Positions 1 through 6,958 are shown, counted from the first letter of the stretch. The stretch is DNA of 11,237 bases from Stomatobaculum sp. (GCA_017449925.1 JAFSYO010000156.1:1-11237), one strand, 5' to 3'. The notes: a model not told the origin generated them from the sequence alone. A program made the numbers and translations.

Positions 1-1226
1 CCGTAGGCGGGGATCAGGCGGACGGCGGTGGTCTTCTGGTTCACCATGCCGATGGCAGCTTCGTCCGCGATGATGCCCGATATGGTGGAAGCGGTGGTGT
101 CACCGGGGATGGCGATCATGTCGAGACCCACGGAACATACGCAGGTCATGGCTTCCAGTTTCTCGATGGTCAGGGCGCCCTTCGACACGGCGTCGATCAT
201 GCCCTGGTCCTCGCTGACCGGGATAAAAGCGCCGCTCAAGCCCCCCACATAGGAGGATGCCATTACGCCGCCCTTTTTCACCTGATCGTTCAGCATGGCA
301 AGAGCCGCCGTGGTGCCAGGAGCGCCGACGCATTCCAGTCCGATGGCTTCCAGAATCTCGGCCACAGAATCCCCCACCGCCGGGGTTGGCGCCAGGGAAA
401 GGTCGATGATCCCGAAGGGGACGTTCAGGCGGGAGCTGGCTTCCTGTGCCACCAGCTGTCCGACTCTGGTGATCTTGAAGGCAGTTTTCTTGATGGTCTC
501 GCAAAGCACTTCAAAGTTCTTGCCGCGGACTTTTTCCACCGCCGACTTCACGACGCCGGGACCGCTGACGCCGACGTTGATGACAGCATCACCCTCGGTG
601 ACGCCGTGGAAGGCGCCTGCCATGAAGGGGTTGTCGTCCGGCGCGTTGCAGAACACCACCAGTTTTGCACAGCCGAGGGACCCGTTGCCCTTCGTCTCTT
701 CAGCAGTTTCTTTGATGATGCTTCCCATAAGGCGTACGGCATCCATATTCAGGCCGGCTTTTGTAGACCCGAGATTCACGGAACTGCACACCCGCTCGGT
801 GCAGGCCAGGGCCTTAGGGATGGAGCGGATCAGAAGCCGGTCCGCCGTGGTCATGCTTTTGCTCACCAGGGCGGAATAGCCGCCGATAAAATTGACGCCG
901 ATCTCCTTTGCCGCCTTGTCCAGGGTCTTCGCTATGGTGACGAAGTCCTCCGGCGTGCGGCAGGCGGAGGCGCCCACCATGGCGATGGGCGTCACGGAGA
1001 CGCGCTTGTTCACGATGGGGATGCCGAAATCCCGGCTGATGGCCTCGCCCGTCTCCACCAGCTTTCCGGCGTATTTCAGGATCTTCGCATAGATTTTTTC
1101 ATTGACCGCGCTGAGGTCTGTGCCCGCGCAGTCCAGGAGACTGATTCCCATGGTGATGGTACGCACGTCCAGAAGGTCGTGGTCTATCATCTTGTTGGTC
1201 TCCATCACTTCGTACAAATTAAGCAT
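1..1226 (-). CDS. PFL/DUF711 family protein (UPF0210), C-terminus cut by window edge
   Basis: The minus-strand frame is open from the ATG at 1224-1226 to the left edge, giving 408 residues; the family is usually about 450, so roughly 40 C-terminal residues are missing. The start is fixed by an AAAGGAG ribosome site 8 nt upstream. Visible family features include an N-terminal segment with [10 protein letters not shown] (26-35), [15 protein letters not shown] (72-86), [10 protein letters not shown] (112-121), CSSVNLGST (147-155) followed by GLNMDAV, and the glycine-rich [11 protein letters not shown] (219-229). These match UPF0210, a family with a fold related to glycyl-radical pyruvate formate-lyase. 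The family's reaction is not established to my knowledge, and I see no basis for assigning lyase activity. It lies 83 nt downstream of the ACT-domain gene, the usual partner of this family, and probably shares its transcript. Family assignment is firm; function is unknown. Confidence 0.92.
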   Translation of the reverse strand, partial: MLNLYEVMETNKMIDHDLLDVRTITMGISLLDCAGTDLSAVNEKIYAKILKYAGKLVETGEAISRDFGIPIVNKRVSVTPIAMVGASACRTPEDFVTIAKTLDKAAKEIGVNFIGGYSALVSKSMTTADRLLIRSIPKALACTERVCSSVNLGSTKAGLNMDAVRLMGSIIKETAEETKGNGSLGCAKLVVFCNAPDDNPFMAGAFHGVTEGDAVINVGVSGPGVVKSAVEKVRGKNFEVLCETIKKTAFKITRVGQLVAQEASSRLNVPFGIIDLSLAPTPAVGDSVAEILEAIGLECVGAPGTTAALAMLNDQVKKGGVMASSYVGGLSGAFIPVSEDQGMIDAVSKGALTIEKLEAMTCVCSVGLDMIAIPGDTTASTISGIIADEAAIGMVNQKTTAVRLIPAY

Positions 1227-1263
1227 TCGTATTACTCCTTTTTCAAAAATCCCTTTCAGCTGC

Positions 1264-1281
1264 CGGCAAGTAAACTTGCCG
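1264..1281 (-). other. Short hairpin in the ACT-PFL intergenic spacer
   Basis: A perfect 7-bp stem (CGGCAAG / CTTGCCG) with a 4-nt loop sits between the stop of the ACT-domain gene and the start of the PFL gene. There is no adjacent T-tract on either strand, so it does not look like a Rho-independent terminator. It may be an mRNA processing or stability hairpin, or have no role. Only the structure itself is seen. Confidence 0.35.
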
Positions 1282-1309
1282 CAGTTTCAGGGTTTTTGCC
1301 CCTGATATT

Positions 1310-1582
1310 TCAGATCCTGTGCATGCTGGTGAAAATCTCTTCACGCTGCACACGGATATTTACGCCGATCTCTCCTCCGATGCGGTCCAGATCGGACATA
1401 ACTTCCTCCAGCGGCTTGTCCGTGCCGCTCATATCCGCGATCATCATCATGTTGAAGTAATCCTGCACGATGGTCTGGTTGATGTCCAGAATATTGATGT
1501 TGGAACCTGCCAGGTAGGTACACACTTTGGCGATGATGCCCACAGTGTCCTTTCCCAGGACTGTGATGATTATCTTACCCAT
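1310..1582 (-). CDS. ACT domain protein, UPF0237 family
   Basis: The protein has 90 residues and is a single ACT domain, the usual length for UPF0237. It opens MGKIIITVLGKDTVGIIAKV, with the beta-strand, GKD turn and alpha-helix typical of ACT ligand-binding modules. It continues with NINILDINQTIV (28-39) and a second helix and strand ending in GVNIRVQREEIF. The frame is open further upstream, to 1732, but the start at 1582 is chosen because AAGGAG stands 9 nt before it and the family begins at this methionine. ACT domains commonly bind amino acids or other small ligands and control a partner. Here the partner is most likely the PFL/DUF711 protein immediately downstream, since UPF0237 and UPF0210 genes are recurrently adjacent. 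The ligand cannot be read from the sequence. It lies 53 nt after the walJ-like gene with no promoter or terminator evident between them. Confidence 0.9.
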   Translation of the reverse strand: MGKIIITVLGKDTVGIIAKVCTYLAGSNINILDINQTIVQDYFNMMMIADMSGTDKPLEEVMSDLDRIGGEIGVNIRVQREEIFTSMHRI

Positions 1583-1635
1583 AGTATCTGTCTCCTTTTT
1601 CTGTCTCTGTTTCTGTTTTCCGTCATCCGGCCCGC

Positions 1636-2433
1636 TCAGAATTCCGTCACAGCCGAGACCATATCTCTTTTTGCCACTTCGATCCGGAAATCCGTGCCCC
1701 GGTACGGGCACGCTCCGGCGCTGATCTCCCATTTCACCGTCTCAAAGGCGAGCTCCGGAAGATTGTTTTCCTTGCTGAGATGCCCCAGGATGATCTTTTT
1801 CACATGATCGTTAAGGATCTCTGTCAGGAGCTTTCCCGCGCTCTCATTCGAAAGATGGCCAAAATCCCCGAGGATCCGCCGTTTCAGGGGATAGGGATAA
1901 GGTCCGGCCTCCAGCATCCGGATGTCGTGATTGCTTTCCAGGAGGATTGCGTCCAGCCCTTTCAGGCGGCAGATAATATCCTCTGTAAAATGTCCCATGT
2001 CCGTGGCGACCGCAGCCGCTTTGCCGCCGCTTTCGAACCGGTACGCCACCGGTTCCGCTGCGTCATGATCCACAGAAAAGGGGAATATCGTAAAATCACC
2101 GACAGAAAGAGCGTCGCCGGCCCGGATCACATGGATCAGTTCCTCCGGGATCCCGTAGAGGATCCCCTTTCTTTGGAGCGCCTGCAGCGTGCCCTCCGTC
2201 GCGTAAAGCGGCACTTCGTGCTTCCGGAGCAGGACGTTCAGTCCCTGCACATGGTCCGAATGCTCGTGGGTCAGTACCAGGGCGTTCAGGTCGTCCGCTT
2301 TGACGTCCACTTCCTTCAGCCCCTTCTCGATCCTGCGGTTCGAGATGCCCGCGTCCACAAGGACATGGGTCCTCTCAGTCCCGAGATAGATCGCGTTCCC
2401 GCTGCTTCCGCTGGAAAGACTTGCCATTCTCAT
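1636..2433 (-). CDS. walJ: WalJ/YycJ-like metallo-beta-lactamase-fold hydrolase
   Basis: The 265-residue protein is the usual size for the YycJ/WalJ family. It starts MRMASLSSGSSGNAIYLG, a family signature. It carries the metal-binding THEHSDH (55-61), a further histidine at 123 (SVDHD), TDMGH (144-148), ESNHDIRML (166-174), GHLSNE (192-197) and LGHLSKENN (216-224), so the two-metal site appears complete. Relatives in Bacillus are encoded with the walRK two-component genes and have been reported as 5'-3' DNA exonucleases linked to repair and to coordinating division with replication. Here it instead follows polA and coaE, which fits a DNA-repair role by context only. The start lies 16 nt after the coaE stop with only a weak ribosome site, suggesting translational coupling. 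An internal ATG at 2427 is possible, but family alignment favours 2433. It acts in the cytoplasm, as no signal peptide is seen. Confidence 0.88.
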   Translation of the reverse strand: MRMASLSSGSSGNAIYLGTERTHVLVDAGISNRRIEKGLKEVDVKADDLNALVLTHEHSDHVQGLNVLLRKHEVPLYATEGTLQALQRKGILYGIPEELIHVIRAGDALSVGDFTIFPFSVDHDAAEPVAYRFESGGKAAAVATDMGHFTEDIICRLKGLDAILLESNHDIRMLEAGPYPYPLKRRILGDFGHLSNESAGKLLTEILNDHVKKIILGHLSKENNLPELAFETVKWEISAGACPYRGTDFRIEVAKRDMVSAVTEF

Positions 2434-2449
2434 ACTGCTGCACCGGTCT

Positions 2450-3040
2450 TCATAAAACCTTCTTTACCTTTCTTTCCAGTCTCTCATCGATTCTCCGCAT
2501 CAGGTCCTCCGGTGTCCCGGAGTTCTCCAGGACCCAGTCGGCCAGCGCTGTGTATGTATCATCCGCCGGCTGTTTCGCCATGATCTCATCGACCCGTTCC
2601 GAAGAATAGCCGCGGTCCTGCATCAGCCGCGCCCTGCGGATCTCCGCCGGCGTGAACACATACCAGATTTCATCGTACTTACTCTTTCGACCCGCGGAGG
2701 GAAGCGCTGTCTCCACGACGGTCAGTTCCGCTTTTGAGCTTTCCATTCTCCGGTCCACTTCGGCGTAGACCAGCGGATGGATCATGCTGTTCAGCTTCGC
2801 TAGCTTCTCCTTGTCCGCGTAAAGAAGATCTGCCATCTTCCCGCGGTCCAGCGTCCCGTCCTCCCGGACCACTGAGGGGCCCAGCAGTTCCTTCACTGCC
2901 AGGAATCCCTTCCGTCCCGGTTCGTACAGAAGGTGGGCGGTCTCATCCATTCCGATGATCTCCGCCCCGTATTTATTTTTCAGATACCCCAGCGCAACGC
3001 TCTTTCCGGAGCCGACGCCGCCGAAAATACACAGTTTCAT
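2450..3040 (-). CDS. coaE: Dephospho-CoA kinase
   Basis: This cytoplasmic enzyme phosphorylates the 3'-hydroxyl of dephospho-CoA with ATP, the last step of CoA synthesis. The 196-residue length is normal. The P-loop GGVGSGKS is at 7-14, the substrate-side aspartate in GMDETAH at 30-36, the conserved IHP at 87-89, a LID-like stretch RRARLMQDRGYSSERV at 135-150 with a following glutamine, and the C-terminal nucleotide-base region near LENSG (171-175). The segment usually read as a hydrophobic PLLFE/ALLIE motif is here ALPSAGRK (112-119), a noticeable divergence. The start ATG overlaps the polA stop by one base (TGATG) and is preceded by a perfect GGAGG (3048-3052) 7 nt away, so it is translationally coupled to polA. 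Identification is confident; effects of the divergent segment are unknown. Confidence 0.93.
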   Translation of the reverse strand: MKLCIFGGVGSGKSVALGYLKNKYGAEIIGMDETAHLLYEPGRKGFLAVKELLGPSVVREDGTLDRGKMADLLYADKEKLAKLNSMIHPLVYAEVDRRMESSKAELTVVETALPSAGRKSKYDEIWYVFTPAEIRRARLMQDRGYSSERVDEIMAKQPADDTYTALADWVLENSGTPEDLMRRIDERLERKVKKVL

Positions 3041-5676
3041 CAGTGTGCCTCCAGCCAGGAATGTCCTTTGTGCGCATCCACTTCCAGCGGGACCTTCAGA
3101 TCCGCCGCCTTCTTCATAGTATCTTTCAGAAGCTCCATTGTCCTGTCCGCATCCTTCTCAGACACCTCCACCAGAAGTTCATCGTGGATCTGGAGGACGA
3201 TCTTCGCGTCCAGTCCTTCTTCCTTCAGGACCCGGTGCACCTGCACCATGGCGATCTTCATGATATCCGCCGCTGTTCCCTGGATGGGGGCATTCATGGC
3301 GACACGCTCACCAAAGGCCCTCTGCATAAAGTTGGAACTTTTCAGTTCCGGCACAGGACGGATACGTCCGAACAGAGTGCGGGTGTAACCAAGGTCCTGT
3401 GCCTCCCGGATCTGGCGGTCCAGGAATTCCTTGACCTTGGGATAGGTGCGGAAGTAATTATTGATATAATCCTTTGCCTCCGCGCGGGTGATGCTCAGGC
3501 CCTCCGAAAGTCCGAAAGCCGAAATGCCGTACACTACGCCGAAGTTCACCGCCTTCGCATTTCTCCTGAGCTGGGGAGTCACCTCTTCCAGCGGCACATG
3601 GAACACCTGGGAAGCAGTGGCGGCGTGAATATCCACCGCGTGGCTGTACGCGCTGATCAGGTTCTCGTCGCCTGACAGGGAGGCCAGCACCCGGAGCTCG
3701 ATCTGGGAATAGTCGGCGTCCACGAACACGTAGCCGTCCTTCGGGACGAAAACGTCCCGGATACGGCTGCCCATCTCTGTGCGGATGGGGATGTTCTGCA
3801 GGTTCGGTTCAGTGGAGGAAATGCGGCCGGTGGCCGTTATAGTCTGGTTGAAGGTCCCGTGGATCCTTCCGTCCTCCGAAATATAAGCAGCAAGCCCCGT
3901 GGCGTAAGTGGAATTCAGTTTGGTCAGCGTCCTGTACTCCAGGATCTTCCGGACCACAGGATACTCCGGAGCCAGTTTTTCCAGAATGTCCGCCGCAGTG
4001 GAATACCCGCTCTTCGTCTTCTTTCCGCTGGGAAGCTTCATCTTTTCAAAAAGGATCTCTCCCAGCTGCTTCGGGGAATTGATATTGAATTTCTCTCCCG
4101 TCTCCGCGTAGATCTCCTCCTCTACTTTGGCAATTCCCTTCAGGAGTTCCTCCGCGAAAAGGTGCAGCCGGTCTCCGTCTACCTTCACTCCTTCCGCTTC
4201 CATGGCGGCAAGGGCGTAGACCAGAGGCATCTCCACCTCCGTAAAGAGACGTTCCATCCCGGTCTCCTGAAGCTTTTCCAGAAGCACCGGCCCCGCGGAG
4301 AAGGCAGTAAAAGAAGTCCATTCGTCGGAACGGACCGGATCTTCCTTCTGATTCGGGATCAGAAGGTCCAGGTAGTCCCGGGCCAGGTCCTCCGCCCGGT
4401 AGCTGTCCTTCAGCGGATTCAGAAGATAAGCCGCCACAGAGCAGTCCCGGATATTATTACGTTCCTCAAAACCGATCCGGTGGAGGATCGGTTTCAGATC
4501 GGTCACAAAGATCTCCGGCACCCTGTCGTAGAGCTTTCTTACGGCTCCCTCAAGATATGTTTCCGTCAGGGCGTTTTCCGGAAGCGTCTCCTCCGCTTCT
4601 CCGAAGGGCGTCTCTACGGTCACCGGCTCCGGGACCCGGAGCACAACGACCTCACCGGACGAGAAACAGAGAGAAAGGCCATGGGAGGTCAGCTGCAGGC
4701 CCAGGCGTTCCTCAGCCAGTGCTTTCTTCACCGTCTCCTCTGCCGCGTCTTCTGTCGTCACGATGACAAATTCCGGCTCGCCGGCTTTCTTTCCAGCGCT
4801 CTGCTTCGCGCTCTCATCGAAACGCTTCAGCATGGAGCGGAATTCCAGCCGCTTCATCTCTTCATAGGCTTCCGGTGTGTAGAGATTGCCGATCTCCATC
4901 TCCTCAAGACCGGTCTCCACCGGGGCATCCAGGCAGATGGTGGCAAGCCATTTGGAAAACTGCGCCATATCGTAGTGTTCTTCCAGAGCCTTTCTGGCCC
5001 GCGGCGGCTTCAGCTCATCCACGTGAGCGTATGCGTTTTCGATGGAATGGAATTCGGCGATGATGGCAGTGGCCGTTTTTTCGCCGATGGAAGGGACCCC
5101 CGGGATATTGTCGGAAGGGTCACCCATCAGCGCCTTCACGTCGATAAATTCGAGGGGCGTCACCTGATACTCCGCCTTCACATCCTCCGGACGGTAGTCG
5201 TAGATCTGGGTCTGGCCGCGTTTTGTTTTCGGTATGCGGATCAGGATATGTTCATCGGAAAGCTGCAAAAGATCGCGGTCCCCGGATACCACCGAGACCT
5301 CAAGTCCTTCCTTCTGGAAGCGCTTTGCCACTGTGCCGATGATATCGTCCGCTTCATATCCTTCTTTCGTAAGGATCGGGACGTTCATCTTCTGAAGCAC
5401 TTCTTTCATCAGGGGGACCTGCTCCCTCAGCTCCTCCGGCATGGGCTTTCTGTTGCCCTTGTACTCCGGGTACTCCTTGTGCCGGAAAGTCGGCGCATGG
5501 AGGTCAAAGGCCACCGCCAGGTAGTCCGCGTTCTCGTCGTCCAGTATCTTAAAAAGGATATTCAGGAAACCGTACACCGCATTGGTGTGCAGTCCCGCGG
5601 AATTGGTCAGTGTGGGAATGCCGTAAAAGGCGCGGTTCAGAATGCTGTGTCCGTCGATCAGTACCAGTTTTTTCAT
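3040..5676 (-). CDS. polA: DNA polymerase I (5' nuclease + degenerate 3' exonuclease + polymerase)
   Basis: The 878-residue protein fills Okazaki-fragment and repair gaps. Numbered from the start used here, the 5' nuclease domain covers about 1-290, with LIDGHSILNRAF near the N-terminus, EADDIIGT (108-115), SGDRDLLQL (131-139) and GDPSDNIPG (185-193). The middle domain (about 300-470) keeps the shape of the proofreading exonuclease, but the FDTET metal site of the E. coli enzyme is replaced by LQLTS, and the later catalytic aspartates are also absent, so proofreading is predicted to be lost, as in Bacillus and Thermus enzymes. Polymerase motifs are intact: A DADYSQIELR (653-662), B RRNAKAVNFGVVYG (704-717), C QIHDELL (829-835). 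The open frame reaches 5730, but the start at 5676 is preferred: it begins MKKLVLIDGHS like relatives and has GGGTGA at 5682-5687. It lies 5 nt after the zf-HC2 gene and overlaps coaE by one base. Confidence 0.97.
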   Translation of the reverse strand: MKKLVLIDGHSILNRAFYGIPTLTNSAGLHTNAVYGFLNILFKILDDENADYLAVAFDLHAPTFRHKEYPEYKGNRKPMPEELREQVPLMKEVLQKMNVPILTKEGYEADDIIGTVAKRFQKEGLEVSVVSGDRDLLQLSDEHILIRIPKTKRGQTQIYDYRPEDVKAEYQVTPLEFIDVKALMGDPSDNIPGVPSIGEKTATAIIAEFHSIENAYAHVDELKPPRARKALEEHYDMAQFSKWLATICLDAPVETGLEEMEIGNLYTPEAYEEMKRLEFRSMLKRFDESAKQSAGKKAGEPEFVIVTTEDAAEETVKKALAEERLGLQLTSHGLSLCFSSGEVVVLRVPEPVTVETPFGEAEETLPENALTETYLEGAVRKLYDRVPEIFVTDLKPILHRIGFEERNNIRDCSVAAYLLNPLKDSYRAEDLARDYLDLLIPNQKEDPVRSDEWTSFTAFSAGPVLLEKLQETGMERLFTEVEMPLVYALAAMEAEGVKVDGDRLHLFAEELLKGIAKVEEEIYAETGEKFNINSPKQLGEILFEKMKLPSGKKTKSGYSTAADILEKLAPEYPVVRKILEYRTLTKLNSTYATGLAAYISEDGRIHGTFNQTITATGRISSTEPNLQNIPIRTEMGSRIRDVFVPKDGYVFVDADYSQIELRVLASLSGDENLISAYSHAVDIHAATASQVFHVPLEEVTPQLRRNAKAVNFGVVYGISAFGLSEGLSITRAEAKDYINNYFRTYPKVKEFLDRQIREAQDLGYTRTLFGRIRPVPELKSSNFMQRAFGERVAMNAPIQGTAADIMKIAMVQVHRVLKEEGLDAKIVLQIHDELLVEVSEKDADRTMELLKDTMKKAADLKVPLEVDAHKGHSWLEAH

Positions 5677-5681
5677 ATGAA

Positions 5682-6026
5682 TCACCCGTTTTTCCAGAAA
5701 ACGATCCGCAGCTCCAGAAGCAGTGTGCAAAGCACGCTCAGAAAGATCAGTGTATTGACAGAATAGCGGACGATACTCCAGCCCCGCGCTACCCTCAGGT
5801 GCTGATAAGCTGAACGGATGGCGCGCTCCATGGTCCCCTTGACATCAAAATCATCCGAGTCCGTATCAAGCATCCGCAGCCCTTCTACAATAAAGTAGTG
5901 GGTCTCCAGTTCCCTGCGGCAGCTTTCACATCCCCGGATATGGCTCAGGAACGCCTCCGTCTCGGCATCATCCAGTTCATTCTGTATGAATCCTGTAATT
6001 TTCTGTTCTGCGGTATAACAATCCAT
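5682..6026 (-). CDS. zf-HC2 anti-sigma-factor-like single-pass membrane protein
   Basis: A 114-residue protein whose N-terminus has the putative zinc-finger pattern of zf-HC2/ZAS anti-sigma domains: Cys3, then His29-x3-Cys33-x2-Cys36 (HIRGCESC), with the usual acidic helix between (QNELDDAETEAFLSH). A linker follows (about 45-85), then one hydrophobic segment (about 86-108, VRYSVNTLIFLSVLCTLLLE), leaving a very short tail ending WKNG. This predicts a cytoplasmic zinc domain anchored by one C-terminal membrane helix with almost no extracellular part. Proteins of this type usually bind an ECF sigma factor encoded beside them, but no sigma gene lies nearby here; polA follows after 5 nt. The methionine at 6026 is chosen over 6038 because GAGGTG stands just upstream and removes the odd leader MRCF. 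Partner and role are unknown; it might bind a distant sigma factor or act differently. Confidence 0.8.
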   Translation of the reverse strand: MDCYTAEQKITGFIQNELDDAETEAFLSHIRGCESCRRELETHYFIVEGLRMLDTDSDDFDVKGTMERAIRSAYQHLRVARGWSIVRYSVNTLIFLSVLCTLLLELRIVFWKNG

Positions 6027-6030
6027 GAAA

Positions 6031-6036
6031 CACCTC
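6031..6036 (-). promoter_or_regulatory. Ribosome binding site that sets the zf-HC2 start
   Basis: Reading the minus strand, GAGGTG is followed by TTTC and then ATG, so the GAGG core lies 6 nt before the ATG at 6026. The alternative in-frame ATG at 6038 overlaps this site's 5' side and would have the terminator T-tract in place of a ribosome site. This supports the shorter protein. Confidence 0.6.
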
Positions 6037-6041
6037 ATTGT

Positions 6042-6085
6042 AAAAAGCCCGGAAAAGCGCAGAACGATCTCATCGCTTTCCCGGG
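6042..6085 (-). terminator. Rho-independent terminator after tRNA-Leu
   Basis: In the minus-strand RNA, CCCGGGAAAGCG (6085-6074) pairs with CGCTTTTCCGGG (6059-6048) as a 12-bp stem containing one G-U wobble. The loop is 14 nt and the stem is followed by C and TTTTT (6046-6042). On the plus strand the wobble becomes an A-C mismatch and there is no T-tract, so the orientation is clear. It ends only 15 nt before the zf-HC2 start codon. Confidence 0.85.
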
Positions 6086-6096
6086 TCCTTTGTCAC
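6067..6096 (-). promoter_or_regulatory. Possible weak promoter nested in the tRNA terminator
   Basis: On the minus strand GTGACA (6096-6091, five of six matches to TTGACA) stands 18 nt before TGAGAT (6072-6067, three of six matches to TATAAT). A start near 6060 would fall in the terminator loop, so the transcript would carry only one stem arm and could escape termination. It would leave about 34 nt of leader before the zf-HC2 ATG. The -10 match is poor, so this is a candidate only. It is offered because there is no room for another promoter between the terminator and the operon. Confidence 0.25.
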
Positions 6097-6179
6097 TGCC
6101 GGCTGCGGGACTTGAACCCGCACGCGGTCACCCGCAACAGATTTTGAGTCTGCATCGTCTGCCATTCCGACAAGCCGGC
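6097..6179 (-). tRNA. tRNA-Leu (anticodon CAA)
   Basis: The 83-nt minus-strand gene folds fully. The acceptor stem is GCCGGCT with AGCCGGC and discriminator A. The anticodon stem GCAGA/TCTGT holds the loop CTCAAAA, giving anticodon CAA (reads UUG). A class II variable arm is present (GCGG, loop GTGA, CCGC), and the T-arm is GCGGG-TTCAAGT-CCCGC. The long variable arm together with CAA identifies leucine. The 3' CCA is not encoded (GTG follows the discriminator base), so it must be added after transcription. A sigma-A-type promoter lies just upstream and a terminator just downstream. The phosphopantetheinyl transferase stop codon is only 9 nt from its 5' end. Confidence 0.97.
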
Positions 6180-6188
6180 CAGTCAGCT

Positions 6189-6896
6189 TTAGCAAGTATA
6201 GCAGAAATGGCTCACATCTTCAAGACTTTGGCAGACGCAGACCGGCATTCCGCCCAGCCCCCCCTCATAAAGAAGCATGGGGCCGAAACGGAGTTCCACG
6301 CTGCTCTTTCTGAGAGACAGCTTTCCGAAGAGATTCCCGGAGCCGGCACTTCCGCCGGATATTCCTGATTCCGCTTCCGGAGGAAGGAACACTTCGATCT
6401 TCTCCGGCGGAATACTAAGCCCCTGGCCCGTCATTTTCATAAAAGCTTCTTTCCAGGCCCAGATCACAGTAAAAGCCGCCGGCGGGAAACTGCTTTCCCG
6501 GATCCTCTTCCGCTCCTGTTCCGTGCAGCAGCGCTTCAGAAGCGCCTCCTGCGGATTCTGGATTTCCTGGATATCAATGCCCACCTCCCGGCCGGACACA
6601 GCGCAGACCGCAAAGTTCCCGCTGTGGGACAGGTTAAAGTGAAACTCAGGATTCTTTTCCAGAAACGGCTTCCCCTCCGCCGTTTTCTTGATCGCAGAAG
6701 GGAGGATGTTCCCCTCCTCCAGCGCGTCCAGGAGTGCCAGTCCGGCACAGAGACAGCGCTTCCTGTCCGCCTCCATCCGGAACCGCGAAGCTGCTCTCAG
6801 CCGTTCTTCCCACCCTGCCCTTTGAAGTCTTTCCGCGGCCTCTTGTTCCTGTTCAGTACCGCAGAGCATACTGATGTCATAGTAGTAGATGTCCAT
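6189..6896 (-). CDS. Sfp-type 4'-phosphopantetheinyl transferase
   Basis: This enzyme moves the phosphopantetheine arm of CoA onto a conserved serine of carrier proteins (acyl or peptidyl carrier). The 235-residue length fits the Sfp/Gsp class, a pseudo-dimer of two ACPS-like halves. Motifs are EGKPFL (74-79), FNLSHSG (87-93), GIDIQEI (106-112, Mg-binding Asp108) and WKEAFMKMTGQGL (148-160, Glu150). Position 110 is Gln where Bacillus Sfp has a metal-contacting Glu. The N-terminus, MDIYYYDISML, and a cysteine-rich C-terminus (CVCQSLEDVSHFCYTC) are otherwise unremarkable. The start at 6896 has only a weak ribosome site. No synthase or carrier-protein gene is in the window, so its client is unknown. 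It is divergent from the lipoprotein gene, and its transcript would run into tRNA-Leu because no terminator separates them. Confidence 0.9.
   Translation of the reverse strand: MDIYYYDISMLCGTEQEQEAAERLQRAGWEERLRAASRFRMEADRKRCLCAGLALLDALEEGNILPSAIKKTAEGKPFLEKNPEFHFNLSHSGNFAVCAVSGREVGIDIQEIQNPQEALLKRCCTEQERKRIRESSFPPAAFTVIWAWKEAFMKMTGQGLSIPPEKIEVFLPPEAESGISGGSAGSGNLFGKLSLRKSSVELRFGPMLLYEGGLGGMPVCVCQSLEDVSHFCYTC
6195..6223 (-). promoter_or_regulatory. Sigma-A-type promoter for tRNA-Leu, inside the PPTase gene end
   Basis: On the minus strand TTGAAG (6223-6218) is followed after exactly 17 nt by TATACT (6200-6195), a close match to the housekeeping consensus with ideal spacing. Transcription would start near 6188, about 9 nt before the mature tRNA 5' end. 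The whole promoter lies within the last codons of the phosphopantetheinyl transferase gene; the -10 box encodes its Tyr-Thr near the C-terminus. Confidence 0.75.
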
Positions 6897-6958
6897 GAAT
6901 AAACTCTAACATATCTTTCTGATTCTTCACTACTTTTTTAGGTTTTATTTAATGTTTG

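Noticed and set aside
1264..1281. Hairpin before the PFL gene as a terminator or riboswitch
   Set aside because: It has only 7 bp, no T-tract on either side, and the 83-nt spacer is too short for a known riboswitch class.
1310..1732. Longer 140-codon version of the ACT-domain protein
   Set aside because: The extra 50 residues overlap the end of the walJ-like gene and resemble nothing. The start at 1582 has a proper ribosome site and matches the family N-terminus.
3859..5766. A 635-codon plus-strand open frame opposite polA
   Set aside because: It is the antisense of a fully conserved polA frame and reads as low-similarity His/Arg/Leu-rich sequence with no recognisable domain. GC-rich codon bias often leaves such antisense frames open.
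6037..6065. TACAAT on the minus strand as a -10 box for the zf-HC2-polA operon
   Set aside because: It would start transcription about 4 nt before the chosen ATG, cutting off the ribosome site, and there is no -35-like hexamer at the right distance.
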